DNA of 64,000 nucleotides from Candidatus Omnitrophota bacterium (GTDB taxonomy: Bacteria; Omnitrophota; Gorgyraeia; Zapsychrales; Zapsychraceae). Below are positions 27,274 through 35,958 of this stretch, in pieces. A model generated the notes under the pieces. The model saw only the letters and a list, made by a program, of their open reading frames with translations, ran no database searches and was not told where the DNA came from. Position 1 is the stretch's first letter. Every line of letters begins with the position of its first letter. The stretch is from positions 1,550,001-1,614,000 of the forward strand of contig JACKFL010000006.1 in NCBI GenBank assembly GCA_020632495.1, written 5' to 3'. Made by a program: the position numbers and the translations under genes.

Positions 27274-28086
27274 CTATTCCAGTTCCGCCAGCGCTTCCTG
27301 AAGCTGCTCGGCGTTCGGAGCCTTCCCATGCCATTGTCGTTCTCCTTCCATAAAGGATACTCCCTTACCCTTTATTGTGTGCGCCAGGATCACGAACGGC
27401 TTACCCTTATTGTCGGCAAATTCGGCAAAGGCCTGCCGTAATTGTCCGAAATTATGCCCGATAACCTCGCGGACCTCCCAGCCGAAACTCATCCACTTCT
27501 CCGACAGCGGCTCGAGGTTCTTGATTTCGTTGGTTGGACCGTTCTCCTGGACTTTGTTGTAATCCACGATCGCACAGAGATTATCCAACTTTCGGTGTGA
27601 GGCATGCATAGCGGCCTCCCAAATCGATCCTTCCTGAATCTCCCCGTCACCCAAAAGACAATACACCTTGTTGTCCTTGCCCAGCAGCTTATTACCGATA
27701 GCCAAACCGTTGGCCACGGACAGCCCATGGCCCAATGATCCGGTATTAAACTCAACACCGGGCACCTTGGTATGGACGTGGCCCTGCAGAATGCTCCCGA
27801 ACTTGCGAAAACCGGACAATTCTTCTTTGGGAAAGTAGCCGTAGTTGGCGAGGGTGACGTAGACGGCCGGGGTGGCGTGACCTTTGGAGATGATCAGATG
27901 GTCCCGCCCGTCCCACTTAGGTTCGTCGGGTTTGTGCTGCATAACCTCTTCGTACAACGTGATCAGGATTTCGACACAGGACAATGATCCGCCGGGATGC
28001 CCCGATCCCGCCCGGTGGGTCGTTTCGAGAATCTCCCGCCGGAACCGTTTCGCTTTTTCACGTAATTCCGCAGCACTCGCGCTCAT
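27274..28086 (-). CDS. tktA: Transketolase, N-terminal subunit
   Basis: A 270-residue protein matching the pyrophosphate-binding domain of transketolase: GSGHPGGSLSCVEIL, ISKGHATPAVYV, and GDGEIQEGSIWEAAMHASHRKLDN (the GDG...N thiamine-pyrophosphate motif; here noted as GDGEIQEGS to DN). Together with the C-terminal subunit it transfers two-carbon units between sugar phosphates. It is the first gene of the pentose-phosphate operon, starting 25 bp after the tRNA-Lys gene; CTGGAGAG is its ribosome-binding site. Confidence 0.93.
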   Translation of the reverse strand: MSASAAELREKAKRFRREILETTHRAGSGHPGGSLSCVEILITLYEEVMQHKPDEPKWDGRDHLIISKGHATPAVYVTLANYGYFPKEELSGFRKFGSILQGHVHTKVPGVEFNTGSLGHGLSVANGLAIGNKLLGKDNKVYCLLGDGEIQEGSIWEAAMHASHRKLDNLCAIVDYNKVQENGPTNEIKNLEPLSEKWMSFGWEVREVIGHNFGQLRQAFAEFADNKGKPFVILAHTIKGKGVSFMEGERQWHGKAPNAEQLQEALAELE

Positions 28087-28111
28087 GAACTCTCCAGGTT
28101 GACAGAAATGA

Positions 28112-28184
28112 TGGGCCACGCAGGACTCGAACCTGCCACCCACTGATTAAGAGTCAGTTGCTCTACCAGATGAGCTAGTGGCCC
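28112..28184 (-). tRNA. tRNA-Lys (anticodon CTT)
   Basis: The minus strand folds as a 73-base cloverleaf. GGGCCAC (28184-28178) pairs with GTGGCCC (28119-28113). The anticodon loop CTCTTAA gives CTT, and the T arm contains GGTTCGAGTCC. The discriminator is A, and CCA is not encoded. It lies directly upstream of the transketolase genes and may share their transcript. Confidence 0.95.
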
Positions 28185-28527
28185 AAATTAAAAAAATCCT
28201 GAGGAAAACCTTAGAGCCTCTGTCCGGAATGGACTGGCCCAGTGGGATAAATGCCGTGGTTAATTACGAAAAAAAGTGCGCACACACATACAGCGCACTT
28301 TTTAAGGACACTACCGGATGTCTTGACACATTAAAACGACTCTTATCCGTTGATAACTTGCCATTGTTATAGCAAAATTCTTTCTAAAAATCCAGCACTA
28401 TTCTAGGCAAAAACATGCCTAGACAGGCAATTTTTCTCGCCGGGTCCCGCTGATTCTATGCCTAAAAATTGGGCAGCATCAGGTTGGCGACGCGGGAATC
28501 TATCCGCAGCGCAGTGTGCCCTCGACG
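28185..28527. other. Intergenic region, 343 bases
   Basis: Besides the terminator, it holds a small perfect hairpin, CTAGGCA (28403-28409) with TGCCTAG (28416-28422), and a TGCTATAAC -10-like element on the minus strand near 28370. No gene was recognised here; a 64-residue plus-strand reading frame has no ribosome-binding site. Confidence 0.5.
28271..28303. terminator. Bidirectional intrinsic terminator
   Basis: AAAAAGTGCGC (28271-28281) and GCGCACTTTTT (28293-28303) form a perfect stem with an 11-base loop, with A and T runs on both sides. It probably ends transcription of the minus-strand gene that ends at 28528 and insulates the tRNA. Confidence 0.8.
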
Positions 28528-29229
28528 TTACGGTTTGCGGATTTTCTTGATTCGAACGGTCTTCACGTCGAGCTCGCCGTCCTTGCTTTGTACCGTGATG
28601 TCGACCGAGATTTTCTCGCCGGTCTTGTCGTCCACAAACTCGACGGTGTTAATGTACAGAATGCCGAAATTGCGCACGTCATCACCCAGCCCGACCAGAT
28701 TCAATTGTCGGTAAACTTCGTTATCTTTATCGAACACGCCGTATGTCCCGCCGAACTTGGAACGCTTGGCGATATGCTCTTTAATGTAGTCTTTGACTTC
28801 CTTGTCCGAGAATTTCTTGGCGGCCAGCTCAGGGTCCTTCTCCTTCTTCTTGTACTTGACCCCTTCGATCGTAATCTCGCCGACTTCGAGCCCCCCCGCA
28901 CCCTCGACCAAACGGATGAGGACATCCATAACATCACCGCTGTTCAGATCGCGAAAATCGGCTCCGATTTCATAATTCGGCCCCTCACCGCTGAGCGAAT
29001 CGCGGCGCAAATTTATCAATTTCAGGTTGCGCACCTTGTCTATATCACCGTCATAAATATCCAGACTGCCGGAGAACTTGGTCTTTTCCCGCAGATACGC
29101 GCTGACATTCGCCTCCGCGTCACTATACTCCAGCGCGAATGCCGGTCCGGCCCCCAAAACCATCGCAGCCAAGACCAGTATAGCGGCTTGCCCGTAAACG
29201 GCCCTGCTTACACAACACTTCTTTTTCAT
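28528..29229 (-). CDS. Exported protein with two similar halves
   Basis: A 233-residue secreted protein; signal peptide to about residue 33 (GPAFALE). The ATG at 29229 has AAGGAG at a good distance, so an upstream in-frame ATG is rejected. Two related halves are visible: VSAYLREKTKFSGSLDIYDGDIDKVRNLKLINL and IKEHIAKRSKFGGTYGVFDKDNEVYRQLNLVGL (compare KFSGSLDIYDGD with KFGGTYGVFDKD), each followed by a beta-rich stretch about gradual expansion of the form ...DLNSGDVMDVLI / EFVDDKTGEKISVDI. It is thus an internal duplication of a ~100-residue unit. Function unknown; periplasmic location inferred. Confidence 0.75.
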   Translation of the reverse strand: MKKKCCVSRAVYGQAAILVLAAMVLGAGPAFALEYSDAEANVSAYLREKTKFSGSLDIYDGDIDKVRNLKLINLRRDSLSGEGPNYEIGADFRDLNSGDVMDVLIRLVEGAGGLEVGEITIEGVKYKKKEKDPELAAKKFSDKEVKDYIKEHIAKRSKFGGTYGVFDKDNEVYRQLNLVGLGDDVRNFGILYINTVEFVDDKTGEKISVDITVQSKDGELDVKTVRIKKIRKP

Positions 29230-29276
29230 GCTTGACTCCTTCTCACGCATTCGTTGTCAGTGGAAAATGAATGTTT

Positions 29277-29285
29277 ATTATAGCA
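29277..29285 (-). promoter_or_regulatory. Extended -10 promoter for the 28528-29229 gene
   Basis: The minus strand reads TGCTATAAT (29285-29277), a perfect extended -10, about 48 bases before the start codon. The -35 is weak. Confidence 0.6.
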
Positions 29286-29347
29286 AAAGTTGTCCGATTT
29301 GCACGGGATAAATGAGCTGGTACGGGTCCGGGAGGGGTGCTCCATCG

Positions 29348-29926
29348 CTACTGTTCGATCTTGGACAAATCGACTTGAGCGGTGGCTTGGACCTGGAAGG
29401 TGGGAATGATCTCGTTGTGATAAATGCTGTTAAAAAGGGCGGCGTGCTCGACATTGATCTCGTCATTAAGAGGGGTCGCGTGACCCGACTTGATGATCGC
29501 CGCGTTGAGAAATGTCACGTACTGGTGTTCACCCCAGTCTTCGATGATCTGTTCGATCATAAATTCATCCTTGAATTCCAGGGCCTCCCGGACGTCCTCG
29601 CGCGGATAGAGGAACCAGCAATAGGCCAGCAGATTGCCTTCCTCGTCGCGCAAACGGCTGTCAAACTGCAAATCCGCCTTGGCCCCGCTGATCATGCTGC
29701 GGGTATACTCGGTGGCGGCCTGCTGCTGTTTGACAACCTCTGCTTTTTCTTGTTGGGTCATTCCGGGTGCGATTTGGGGAATCTCGACACCAATCAGGCG
29801 GACCTTCTCCCCGCTCAGTAATCGCAGCGTATTGCCGTCGATCACCTCGGGAATGAAGTACATTTCCGCGTGAGCGGTCGTGTGGAGCGTCAGCAGCATT
29901 ATTAGGGTCAATCCCAAACGTCTCAT
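29348..29926 (-). CDS. Secreted nuclease-like (SNase fold) protein
   Basis: A 192-residue exported protein. The ATG at 29926 opens a signal peptide ending near TTAHAE. The mature part begins YFIPEVIDGNTLRLLSGEKVRLIGVEIPQ, the start of the staphylococcal-nuclease (thermonuclease) fold; LLAYCWFLYPRED matches its GxxlAyv.. strand. In the classical IDGDT motif the second acidic residue, a calcium ligand, is Asn here, so nuclease activity is doubtful. A TATACT -10 ends 6 bases before the ATG, suggesting a leaderless mRNA. Confidence 0.75.
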   Translation of the reverse strand: MRRLGLTLIMLLTLHTTAHAEMYFIPEVIDGNTLRLLSGEKVRLIGVEIPQIAPGMTQQEKAEVVKQQQAATEYTRSMISGAKADLQFDSRLRDEEGNLLAYCWFLYPREDVREALEFKDEFMIEQIIEDWGEHQYVTFLNAAIIKSGHATPLNDEINVEHAALFNSIYHNEIIPTFQVQATAQVDLSKIEQ

Positions 29927-29932
29927 GGTTAA

Positions 29933-29938
29933 AGTATA
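29933..29938 (-). promoter_or_regulatory. -10 element close to the SNase-like start codon
   Basis: TATACT on the minus strand (29938-29933) is followed by 6 bases and then ATG, a spacing typical of leaderless transcripts. No convincing -35. Confidence 0.35.
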
Positions 29939-30090
29939 GTCCATGCCGTTTGAAAAACATCCAGACCCCGTGGTTTTCGGGAAAACGCTTCCCCTGCCTC
30001 CGCCCGCACCGCACAGCCCCTTCGCAGGCCGGCCCAGAGGGCGGCGCATACACTACACAAACCTATGTAATGTATATATTTATGTAACTT

Positions 30091-30531
30091 TTAATGAGCG
30101 GCGGCAGGCTGTTCGGCGCTAAAGGACGCCAGGACCGCCCCGTCCGCCTTGGCGATGTGATAAATAAAAATGTTGACTTTTTTAGACATTACAGAGAATT
30201 TCCCGGGGAACCGGACGGAGAAGAATTCTCCGGACTCCTCAATAATCAGCGGTTTGCGAAGATCATAGGAATGCTGGAGATCCCCCTCAATCAGGTGATA
30301 TTGGGCAATAATGCGGGCCTCGCGGCGGTTGATGCCATCGTGTCGGAAGACGTAGGAACGGTAAGCTTTATAGACACCGTACGCAGTGCGGGGACGGGTG
30401 GGATTGCGGTCGCGGGCGAACGGGTTGCGTGTCCAGTCGTAGTATTCGGTGGCGGATTTGGCCGCAGCCGGACGGACCAGCGCGCCCAGCAAAACCACGG
30501 CCCCTATATAGAGTAGCGGCCCGCGGATCAT
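30091..30531 (-). CDS. Exported hypothetical protein
   Basis: A 146-residue protein with a signal peptide ending near RPAAAK. The mature chain has a basic, Arg/Tyr-rich N-terminal part (NPFARDRNPTRPRTAY) and a beta-rich C-terminal part. Its ATG overlaps the stop codon of the upstream gene by 4 bases, so the two are translationally coupled and probably act together. No family was recognised. Confidence 0.65.
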   Translation of the reverse strand: MIRGPLLYIGAVVLLGALVRPAAAKSATEYYDWTRNPFARDRNPTRPRTAYGVYKAYRSYVFRHDGINRREARIIAQYHLIEGDLQHSYDLRKPLIIEESGEFFSVRFPGKFSVMSKKVNIFIYHIAKADGAVLASFSAEQPAAAH

Positions 30532-31199
30532 TCGTCCTTGGGCAGCGGCTGCACCGAACCCATCAGATGATTCTCCGGCGCCACGCCGATACTGTGGATT
30601 CCCTCAGGCAGCTCGAACTTGTCATCCCCCAGAGCGGCATCTTCCAAGATCGATGTCGCCAGGTAGGACACCTTAAAACCGCGCGTGTTGCTGACATACC
30701 GCAAGGCAATCTGCTTGTATATCCACACCTTGGCGCTGAGAAACGGAAGTTCATAGAGATCACACATCTTGCCGGCCACGCTTTCCTGCCCCACGTGCAC
30801 GGCACGCATCTTTTTCAGGCCTTCCGCGGAATAATCCGCCATTTCCTTGGCCGTCAGGTGGACGTCCAGCCCGGAAGCGATTTCCTTGTTGAGATCGAAT
30901 TTAACAGATTGGTTCCGATTCAAATCCACATTAATCAACATATCGTCCTGGCGAAGGGTGTAACGTTTCTGCAGTTCCTCCTGTCCGGTCAGTTTCAGAG
31001 TATATTCACTGTAACGGGCTTCGCGTTCCCCAAAACCGTCGATATAGGCCGTCTCCTTACCCTGGATGTGACCGGTGATGTTGTATTCGATGAGAGCAGA
31101 CTTCAGGCCGTAACGCTGTTCCGCCTGCGCCGGCGCGGCGATAATAATAGAGAGTACGGACAGCACAAGGCCCGCTTGGAAATACGAATGACTCTTCAT
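30528..31199 (-). CDS. Exported beta-rich protein, possibly LolA/DUF4412-like
   Basis: A 223-residue secreted protein; signal peptide to about residue 27 (APAQAEQ). The ATG at 31199 is chosen for its GGAGG site 5 bases upstream. The mature chain alternates strands (SALIEYNITGHIQGKETAYIDGFGEREARYSEY, quoted here as EYNITGHIQGKETAYIDGFG) and a central loop with VGQESVAGKMCDLYE. This pattern resembles periplasmic LolA-like or DUF4412 proteins, which have a half-barrel binding hydrophobic ligands, but the assignment is tentative. It is coupled to the downstream small exported protein. Confidence 0.65.
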   Translation of the reverse strand: MKSHSYFQAGLVLSVLSIIIAAPAQAEQRYGLKSALIEYNITGHIQGKETAYIDGFGEREARYSEYTLKLTGQEELQKRYTLRQDDMLINVDLNRNQSVKFDLNKEIASGLDVHLTAKEMADYSAEGLKKMRAVHVGQESVAGKMCDLYELPFLSAKVWIYKQIALRYVSNTRGFKVSYLATSILEDAALGDDKFELPEGIHSIGVAPENHLMGSVQPLPKDE

Positions 31200-31264
31200 G
31201 GCAACCTCCTCCATGACGGGGTTTTAAATAGACTTTCTACTATACACGATGTCGTCGCGTAAGG

Positions 31265-33517
31265 CTAAGGTTTTTGGATTTGAGGGGCGGAAAGTTGCGG
31301 GGTCACTCTGGGCAGAAATTCATCCGCCGGGGCATAACCTTCCCGGCTCGCCGCCATCAAATCCTGATAGGCCTCGGCATACCGTTCGGTTTGGTAGAAA
31401 ATAAGCGCCCGGTGAAACAGCGTCAGGCCGTTGTCGCGGCCCGTCATGACGGCCCGGTCCATATGAACTCCGGCCATATCCGTATCGCGAAGACGCAGGG
31501 CCAGGAAGGCCGCCTGCACATGTGGAATCGGATCGCGCGGATCGAGCTCGATAGCCCGCTGATAATCGTCATGGGCCCTTTTCGCATCCCCGCTAAGCTC
31601 ATAAACGTACCCGCGGTTGGCATAGACAAGGCCTACCTCCGGCTGCATGGCGGCGGCTTTGTCCAGATCCTTGAGGGCCAGTTTGTAATCCCCCATCCGC
31701 GCCAGCACAAGGCCACGGTTGGCATAAGCCAGTACAGAATTCGGGTCAATTTCCAGCAGCCGGTTAAAGTCGAGCATGGCATCCGCGTAACGCTTTTGCT
31801 CGGCGTAATAAAGCGCCCGCTTGTTTATGGCCTCCGTCAAATACGGATTCAGTTTAATAGCGCGATTATAATCGGACAGCGCCAGCAGGCCGTCACCCGT
31901 TTGCTCGCGAATCAGCCCGCGCTGATAGTACACGCGGGCGGAGACACGGCCGGACTGGATGATTTGGTCGAGCACGTTCAGCGCCTCGGTCGGCTTCCCC
32001 TCCGTATAGAAGATCATGGCCTGGTAATACCGGAATTCATCATTCCCGGGCTGGGCGGCCACGGCCTTGGCGATATGCCGGCGGGCCCTTTCCCGGTCCC
32101 CGAGCTTTGCGTAAATTTGCGACAGTGCGGCATGCGCCTGCGGGGAATTGCGGTTAATACGCAACGCCTCCCGGCAACTCTTCATGGCCGCCACCAACTC
32201 GCCGCGCTCCAACTGTATCTTGCCCATCTCGACGTAGGCCCGCGCCTTGTTGGGAAATTGCGCCGCCACATCCTCCCATAAGGTGAGCCGGTCCTGGTAA
32301 ACGAAGTTCCTCTGATAGGTACCGTATGCCAGCGCGCCGGCGACAACGAGGCAGATCAAATGTGCCACCACCGCTCTTTTTTGGGAGACATACAGCCAGG
32401 CGACGACCGCGACGGTAAAAAAGGAAAGCGGCAGGTAGAGCCGGTGTTCCTGAATCAAATCGCCCAGCGGGATAATCGTTGACTCAACAGCCAGCAGGAT
32501 AAAAAATCCCAGGACCCCGATCGTGGTCAACACGGAACGGCCGTGAAGAATCAGCGCGGCCAGGATCATCACCACAAAGACCGTTAACCCCCACATTACG
32601 CCGTTGCTGAAATTCGGGGCGGCCGGCATATCGTAGTCGAAAGATAACCGGAGCGGCAAGAAAATCTTCTGCAGGTAAACCATCAGCACTTCATACTGCG
32701 TCAGAAAGTACCCGCCCGGGGTCAAAATTTGCGCCTCGGCGTCGTGCGAGCGGGATATGACCTCGGTTTGCAGGACGGACTCATAATCGAGGCCGTGAAG
32801 GCCCGGGATGATCAGCAGGTACAGTGTAATGACCATCAGGTGCTTAAAGGAAAAACTGCGGGTGGCGCCGGAGCTGTACTTGCCGGACTTCAGCAAATAG
32901 AACTCCATGGTGATCAGCATCAACGGCAAAGTAAACGCTATTTCCTTGCTGAACATCGCCAAGAGACCGCATACGGCGGCCCCGAACATCAGCCACCCGC
33001 CCCTTTCGGCGAGCCGTCCGCGCAGATACAGGAGCATGGTCAGCAGACTGAACAGGGTGGCCAGCAGGGTGCTGCGCTGGATCACATAGGTCACCGCCTG
33101 GGTCTGCAGCGGATGAAGGAGAAAAATCAGCCCGGCAAATAGAGCCACAGCGTATTGACGGGGATTCAGGTCATCGGTGATCAGACGCGGCGTCTGGAAC
33201 ATCATCAGGACCAGCAGCCACAGGACTAACCCGTTGAGGGTGTGCAGGGCGATATTAACCGCCCGGTAGCCCGCGGGATCCTCCCCTCCCACCGCATAAT
33301 TCATGGCAAAGGTGGCAAACGTCACCAGGCGCCCAGGAACAGGGTATGCGCTCCATAACTCCTTTATCTTCAGAGGGTTTCTTATATTCGGATTGTCGAC
33401 AATGTGGGTAATGCTATCCGCGTGAAAGGGATAGGACAGGGTCTGTGCGTAAGGTAGAATCCCCGCGCAAATAATGAGACCGAGCGAAATGATGATGACG
33501 AGTGGCTGGTTTTTCAT
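31265..33517 (-). CDS. TMTC-like GT-C membrane protein with C-terminal TPR repeats
   Basis: A 750-residue protein. The first ~400 residues hold about ten membrane helices; the first periplasmic loop has FHADSITHIVDNPNIRN, followed by RLVTFATFAMNYAVGG and a GYRAVNIALHTLNGLVLW helix, as in TMTC-like O-mannosyltransferase relatives. From about residue 410 onward are roughly nine tetratricopeptide repeats (for example NSVLAYANRGLVLARMGDYKLALKDL split as NSVLAYANRGLVL and MGDYKLALKDLDKA). In eukaryotes TMTC proteins transfer mannose; the bacterial homologues are uncharacterised. The first acidic position is only partly conserved, so glycosyltransfer is an inference. Confidence 0.82.
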   Translation of the reverse strand: MKNQPLVIIISLGLIICAGILPYAQTLSYPFHADSITHIVDNPNIRNPLKIKELWSAYPVPGRLVTFATFAMNYAVGGEDPAGYRAVNIALHTLNGLVLWLLVLMMFQTPRLITDDLNPRQYAVALFAGLIFLLHPLQTQAVTYVIQRSTLLATLFSLLTMLLYLRGRLAERGGWLMFGAAVCGLLAMFSKEIAFTLPLMLITMEFYLLKSGKYSSGATRSFSFKHLMVITLYLLIIPGLHGLDYESVLQTEVISRSHDAEAQILTPGGYFLTQYEVLMVYLQKIFLPLRLSFDYDMPAAPNFSNGVMWGLTVFVVMILAALILHGRSVLTTIGVLGFFILLAVESTIIPLGDLIQEHRLYLPLSFFTVAVVAWLYVSQKRAVVAHLICLVVAGALAYGTYQRNFVYQDRLTLWEDVAAQFPNKARAYVEMGKIQLERGELVAAMKSCREALRINRNSPQAHAALSQIYAKLGDRERARRHIAKAVAAQPGNDEFRYYQAMIFYTEGKPTEALNVLDQIIQSGRVSARVYYQRGLIREQTGDGLLALSDYNRAIKLNPYLTEAINKRALYYAEQKRYADAMLDFNRLLEIDPNSVLAYANRGLVLARMGDYKLALKDLDKAAAMQPEVGLVYANRGYVYELSGDAKRAHDDYQRAIELDPRDPIPHVQAAFLALRLRDTDMAGVHMDRAVMTGRDNGLTLFHRALIFYQTERYAEAYQDLMAASREGYAPADEFLPRVTPQLSAPQIQKP

Positions 33518-33556
33518 GGATGTCTCGTGTCATAGGTGACCAGATATTAGGCAGGT

Positions 33557-33585
33557 ATTGTAACTTGAAAGCCGCTCTGACACAA
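33557..33585 (-). promoter_or_regulatory. Sigma-70 promoter of the TMTC-like gene
   Basis: Minus strand TTGTGT (33585-33580), a 17-base spacer, TACAAT (33562-33557); about 40 bases before the start codon. Confidence 0.5.
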
Positions 33586-33619
33586 GAAAAACAATTGGCC
33601 GGCCCGGCGGCGGCCGGGC

Positions 33620-34048
33620 CTAGTTTTGACGGATCTGCAGCCCCCGGAATTTGAGGGTTTGCCGCTCTCCGGTGGCCTGATGGACGATGATGGCCGAGTC
33701 GATAGTGATTTTATCCACAATGAAATCGTCCAGCCTGTCTCCGGCCTTATAAACCCGCCCGTTAATCAGGGCCTGATAAGTGTTGAACTGCCGACTTGAA
33801 CCCTCAAGGACGTATTGTTTACGGGGTTTGGGCGCGACGACTACGACCGGTTCGGCTTTCGGACGAAACTCCGCCCGCAGGGCGGCCAAGCGTTGCCGCT
33901 CCTGGCGCTCACTGATGAGCTGGGCAAAGCGGTTATTTTGAAAGTCCAGGGTCCGGTACTGATAAATAATAATTACACCGACAACAGCCAGCATACCCCA
34001 GCGCACCAGAAAAACGGGGTCGGTAAAGACGAGACGTAGATATTTCAT
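33620..34048 (-). CDS. GspB/PilP-like inner-membrane assembly protein
   Basis: A 142-residue protein with one membrane helix (about residues 14-29), a charged coiled stretch, a Pro/Val linker (AEPVVVVAPKPRK) and a small beta domain. The domain NTYQALINGRVYKAGDRLDDFIVDKI (quoted as ALINGRVYKAGDRLDDF) and VHQATGERQTLKFRG resemble the C-terminal domain of GspB/PulB-type proteins, which link the secretion platform to the secretin. Its ATG overlaps the stop of the PilM-like gene by 4 bases. It is the last gene of the pilus operon. Confidence 0.65.
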   Translation of the reverse strand: MKYLRLVFTDPVFLVRWGMLAVVGVIIIYQYRTLDFQNNRFAQLISERQERQRLAALRAEFRPKAEPVVVVAPKPRKQYVLEGSSRQFNTYQALINGRVYKAGDRLDDFIVDKITIDSAIIVHQATGERQTLKFRGLQIRQN

Positions 34049-35004
34049 AACGACTGGACTCCTCTCATATCTTCGGGACTTTCATTCATGACATAGCGCG
34101 CGCTTTGCTCCAGCGGTTCGGTCGCCATTTTTTGGATATCCGCGCTTTGCTGCCGGATGCGCATGCCGCAATACAGCGACACCCCGAAAAGCATGGCCAG
34201 CAAGATATTGAACCCAAGGGCGATGCGCGACCGTTCGCGCGCACAGACCACCTGTTCCCGAATCAGATTGATACTGAAGAAAGATTGCTGGGCACGGGAA
34301 ATCTCGCTGATGGAGGCCTCGGACTTCACCAGCGTCTTGGTCTCGAATTGTTCTTCGATCTCGGCGATCAACCGGGCCTGTTGGGGGATCAATCCGGAAA
34401 GATAAATACGGTCGAATTTCTTCACGCTGCTCTTGGCACAGGCGCTGCGTAAAGACCGGTTGATTTCCAAAAGCGCCTCCTCGAAGGACTCATACGGCAC
34501 CTTGCGCAGCAGCTCGAACCGCTGCTGGTGAATCACCGCCAGGTTGATGTACCCGTTGCGGGTAAAATCCAATAGGCAAAAGCGCTGGCTCTGCGCCTCA
34601 TTTTGTTGATAGAAGGCGTCGATGCTGCTGAGGATGTATGGCGCGATCTTCAGCGGCTGGAGTCTGGCCTGGCGGATAATCTGCAGGCATTCCGTTATCA
34701 ACGACTTGGGGGCGCAGACAAACAGCCCGGAAACCCGGTCGCCGTCACTGCTAAGAATCTGGTAGTCAAAGGCCAGCTGATCGGCCGGCAGGTTGAGCAG
34801 CTCTACAGAGACCAGCTGGAGCCGGTCGCGCACGTCCCGGACCTTAATCCCGGGAATATTGAACGGCTGCACCAGGACCTCCGGCGAACAAATTGCCAGA
34901 TTGATGTAGCGCTGGCGTTTCTTTTCTTCGTCGGTGCGATCGGTCAGACGAAACGCCAGATCATCCGGCGAAGTGGCGGCGACGGCTAACGTATGTTTGT
35001 CCAT
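34045..35004 (-). CDS. PilM/GspL-like assembly protein with C-terminal membrane helix
   Basis: A 319-residue protein. The N-terminal ~230 residues look like a degenerate actin-like PilM/GspL cytoplasmic domain (LLDFTRNGYINLAVIHQQRFELLRKV and DRIYLSGLIPQQARLIAEI, quoted as FDRIYLSGLIPQQ). A single membrane helix follows at about residues 265-285 (FNILLAMLFGVSLYCGM). In type IV pilus and type II secretion systems this protein couples the ATPase to the inner-membrane platform. Its sequence is divergent and the assignment rests mostly on context between minor pilins and the GspB-like gene. Confidence 0.6.
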   Translation of the reverse strand: MDKHTLAVAATSPDDLAFRLTDRTDEEKKRQRYINLAICSPEVLVQPFNIPGIKVRDVRDRLQLVSVELLNLPADQLAFDYQILSSDGDRVSGLFVCAPKSLITECLQIIRQARLQPLKIAPYILSSIDAFYQQNEAQSQRFCLLDFTRNGYINLAVIHQQRFELLRKVPYESFEEALLEINRSLRSACAKSSVKKFDRIYLSGLIPQQARLIAEIEEQFETKTLVKSEASISEISRAQQSFFSINLIREQVVCARERSRIALGFNILLAMLFGVSLYCGMRIRQQSADIQKMATEPLEQSARYVMNESPEDMRGVQSL

Positions 35005-35013
35005 GAAGACTCC

Positions 35014-35958
35014 TTATATCTGCTCGCCGAGATCGGCGACTTCTTCCCAGTTTACTATTCGAACGCTTCGATTTCTAATAGATCGATCCCGATATACGTA
35101 ATATAAAGCTTCATCCACTTTCTGAGGATCAAATACTATGTCAGAATCGATCACTGAATCATTGTTGTCATCCAAAAACTCAACGGTACCATCTACAATT
35201 AATGTGCCATTCAAAACAAAATTTGCTCCCTGCAGATTACGCTCGCTAAGCTTAACGTTGCCCGTAATTGATATCAAACCGTCAATATTGGATGCAAAAG
35301 TAATTGAAGGAACAATATTGGCACGATTTAACTCTCTTACGTCAATAACAAGTATATTGCCCACCTCGTTCTGCCTTGGAGGTTCGATTAAGACATTCTC
35401 AGTGTTAATCGCCCTGAAACAGGTAAACCGAATAAACTCTTCGTGGGCAAGTTTATCGCTTACGATCGGATCTCCACACGCCTCTTCCGCAAAAGTATCG
35501 ATTGTCTCTACTATTTTGGGAGGGACAGGTGAATCTATTGGACTCCTAGAAGTAATCAGCGGATAGTCCGCAATACTTATTTTATCTAGCTCGGCCTTTA
35601 TGTATCTAGACTGACCATTGACACTTCCATGAGCATACACCAAAAACCTGTGCTCCCTATTGTAGTCAGGACTCACTGGCTTTCTTTTGGAGTGAACTCT
35701 GTACCATCGATTTAAATTGGGTTCATTGGCAGCATTAGCCAAATAATACTGCGTGCCTTCCGGGATTGGTTCTGGATATTCCCCTTTGGCAACTTCCACC
35801 GCACCGTCGGCCAGCCAAAACGCCTCCATCGACGCCTTCTGCCGCTCGGTGGCTTCATTCTGCACGATGGCAAAATGCAGCGCCGCCATACCCAACAGGG
35901 TAAAGGCGACCACAAACCCCATGGTCACGACCAGGACCGATCCTCGTTTACGGCTCAT
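35014..35958 (-). CDS. PilX-type minor pilin-like protein with atypical base composition
   Basis: A 314-residue protein starting MSRKRG-SVLVVTMGFVVAFTLLGMAAL, the leader and hydrophobic helix of PilX/GspK-like minor pilins (no Glu at +5). The rest is an exported, beta-rich domain with single cysteines in EEACGDP and RFTCFRA. Codons of residues about 75-305 (35040-35740) are clearly more AT-rich than all neighbours, suggesting recombination or fast divergence of the exposed part. The start overlaps the stop of the preceding minor-pilin gene by 4 bases. It may be a tip component of the pilus (inference). Confidence 0.72.
   Translation of the reverse strand: MSRKRGSVLVVTMGFVVAFTLLGMAALHFAIVQNEATERQKASMEAFWLADGAVEVAKGEYPEPIPEGTQYYLANAANEPNLNRWYRVHSKRKPVSPDYNREHRFLVYAHGSVNGQSRYIKAELDKISIADYPLITSRSPIDSPVPPKIVETIDTFAEEACGDPIVSDKLAHEEFIRFTCFRAINTENVLIEPPRQNEVGNILVIDVRELNRANIVPSITFASNIDGLISITGNVKLSERNLQGANFVLNGTLIVDGTVEFLDDNNDSVIDSDIVFDPQKVDEALYYVYRDRSIRNRSVRIVNWEEVADLGEQI

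Noticed and set aside
28178..28372. 64-codon plus-strand frame after the tRNA
   Set aside because: It runs through the bidirectional terminator and has no ribosome-binding site.
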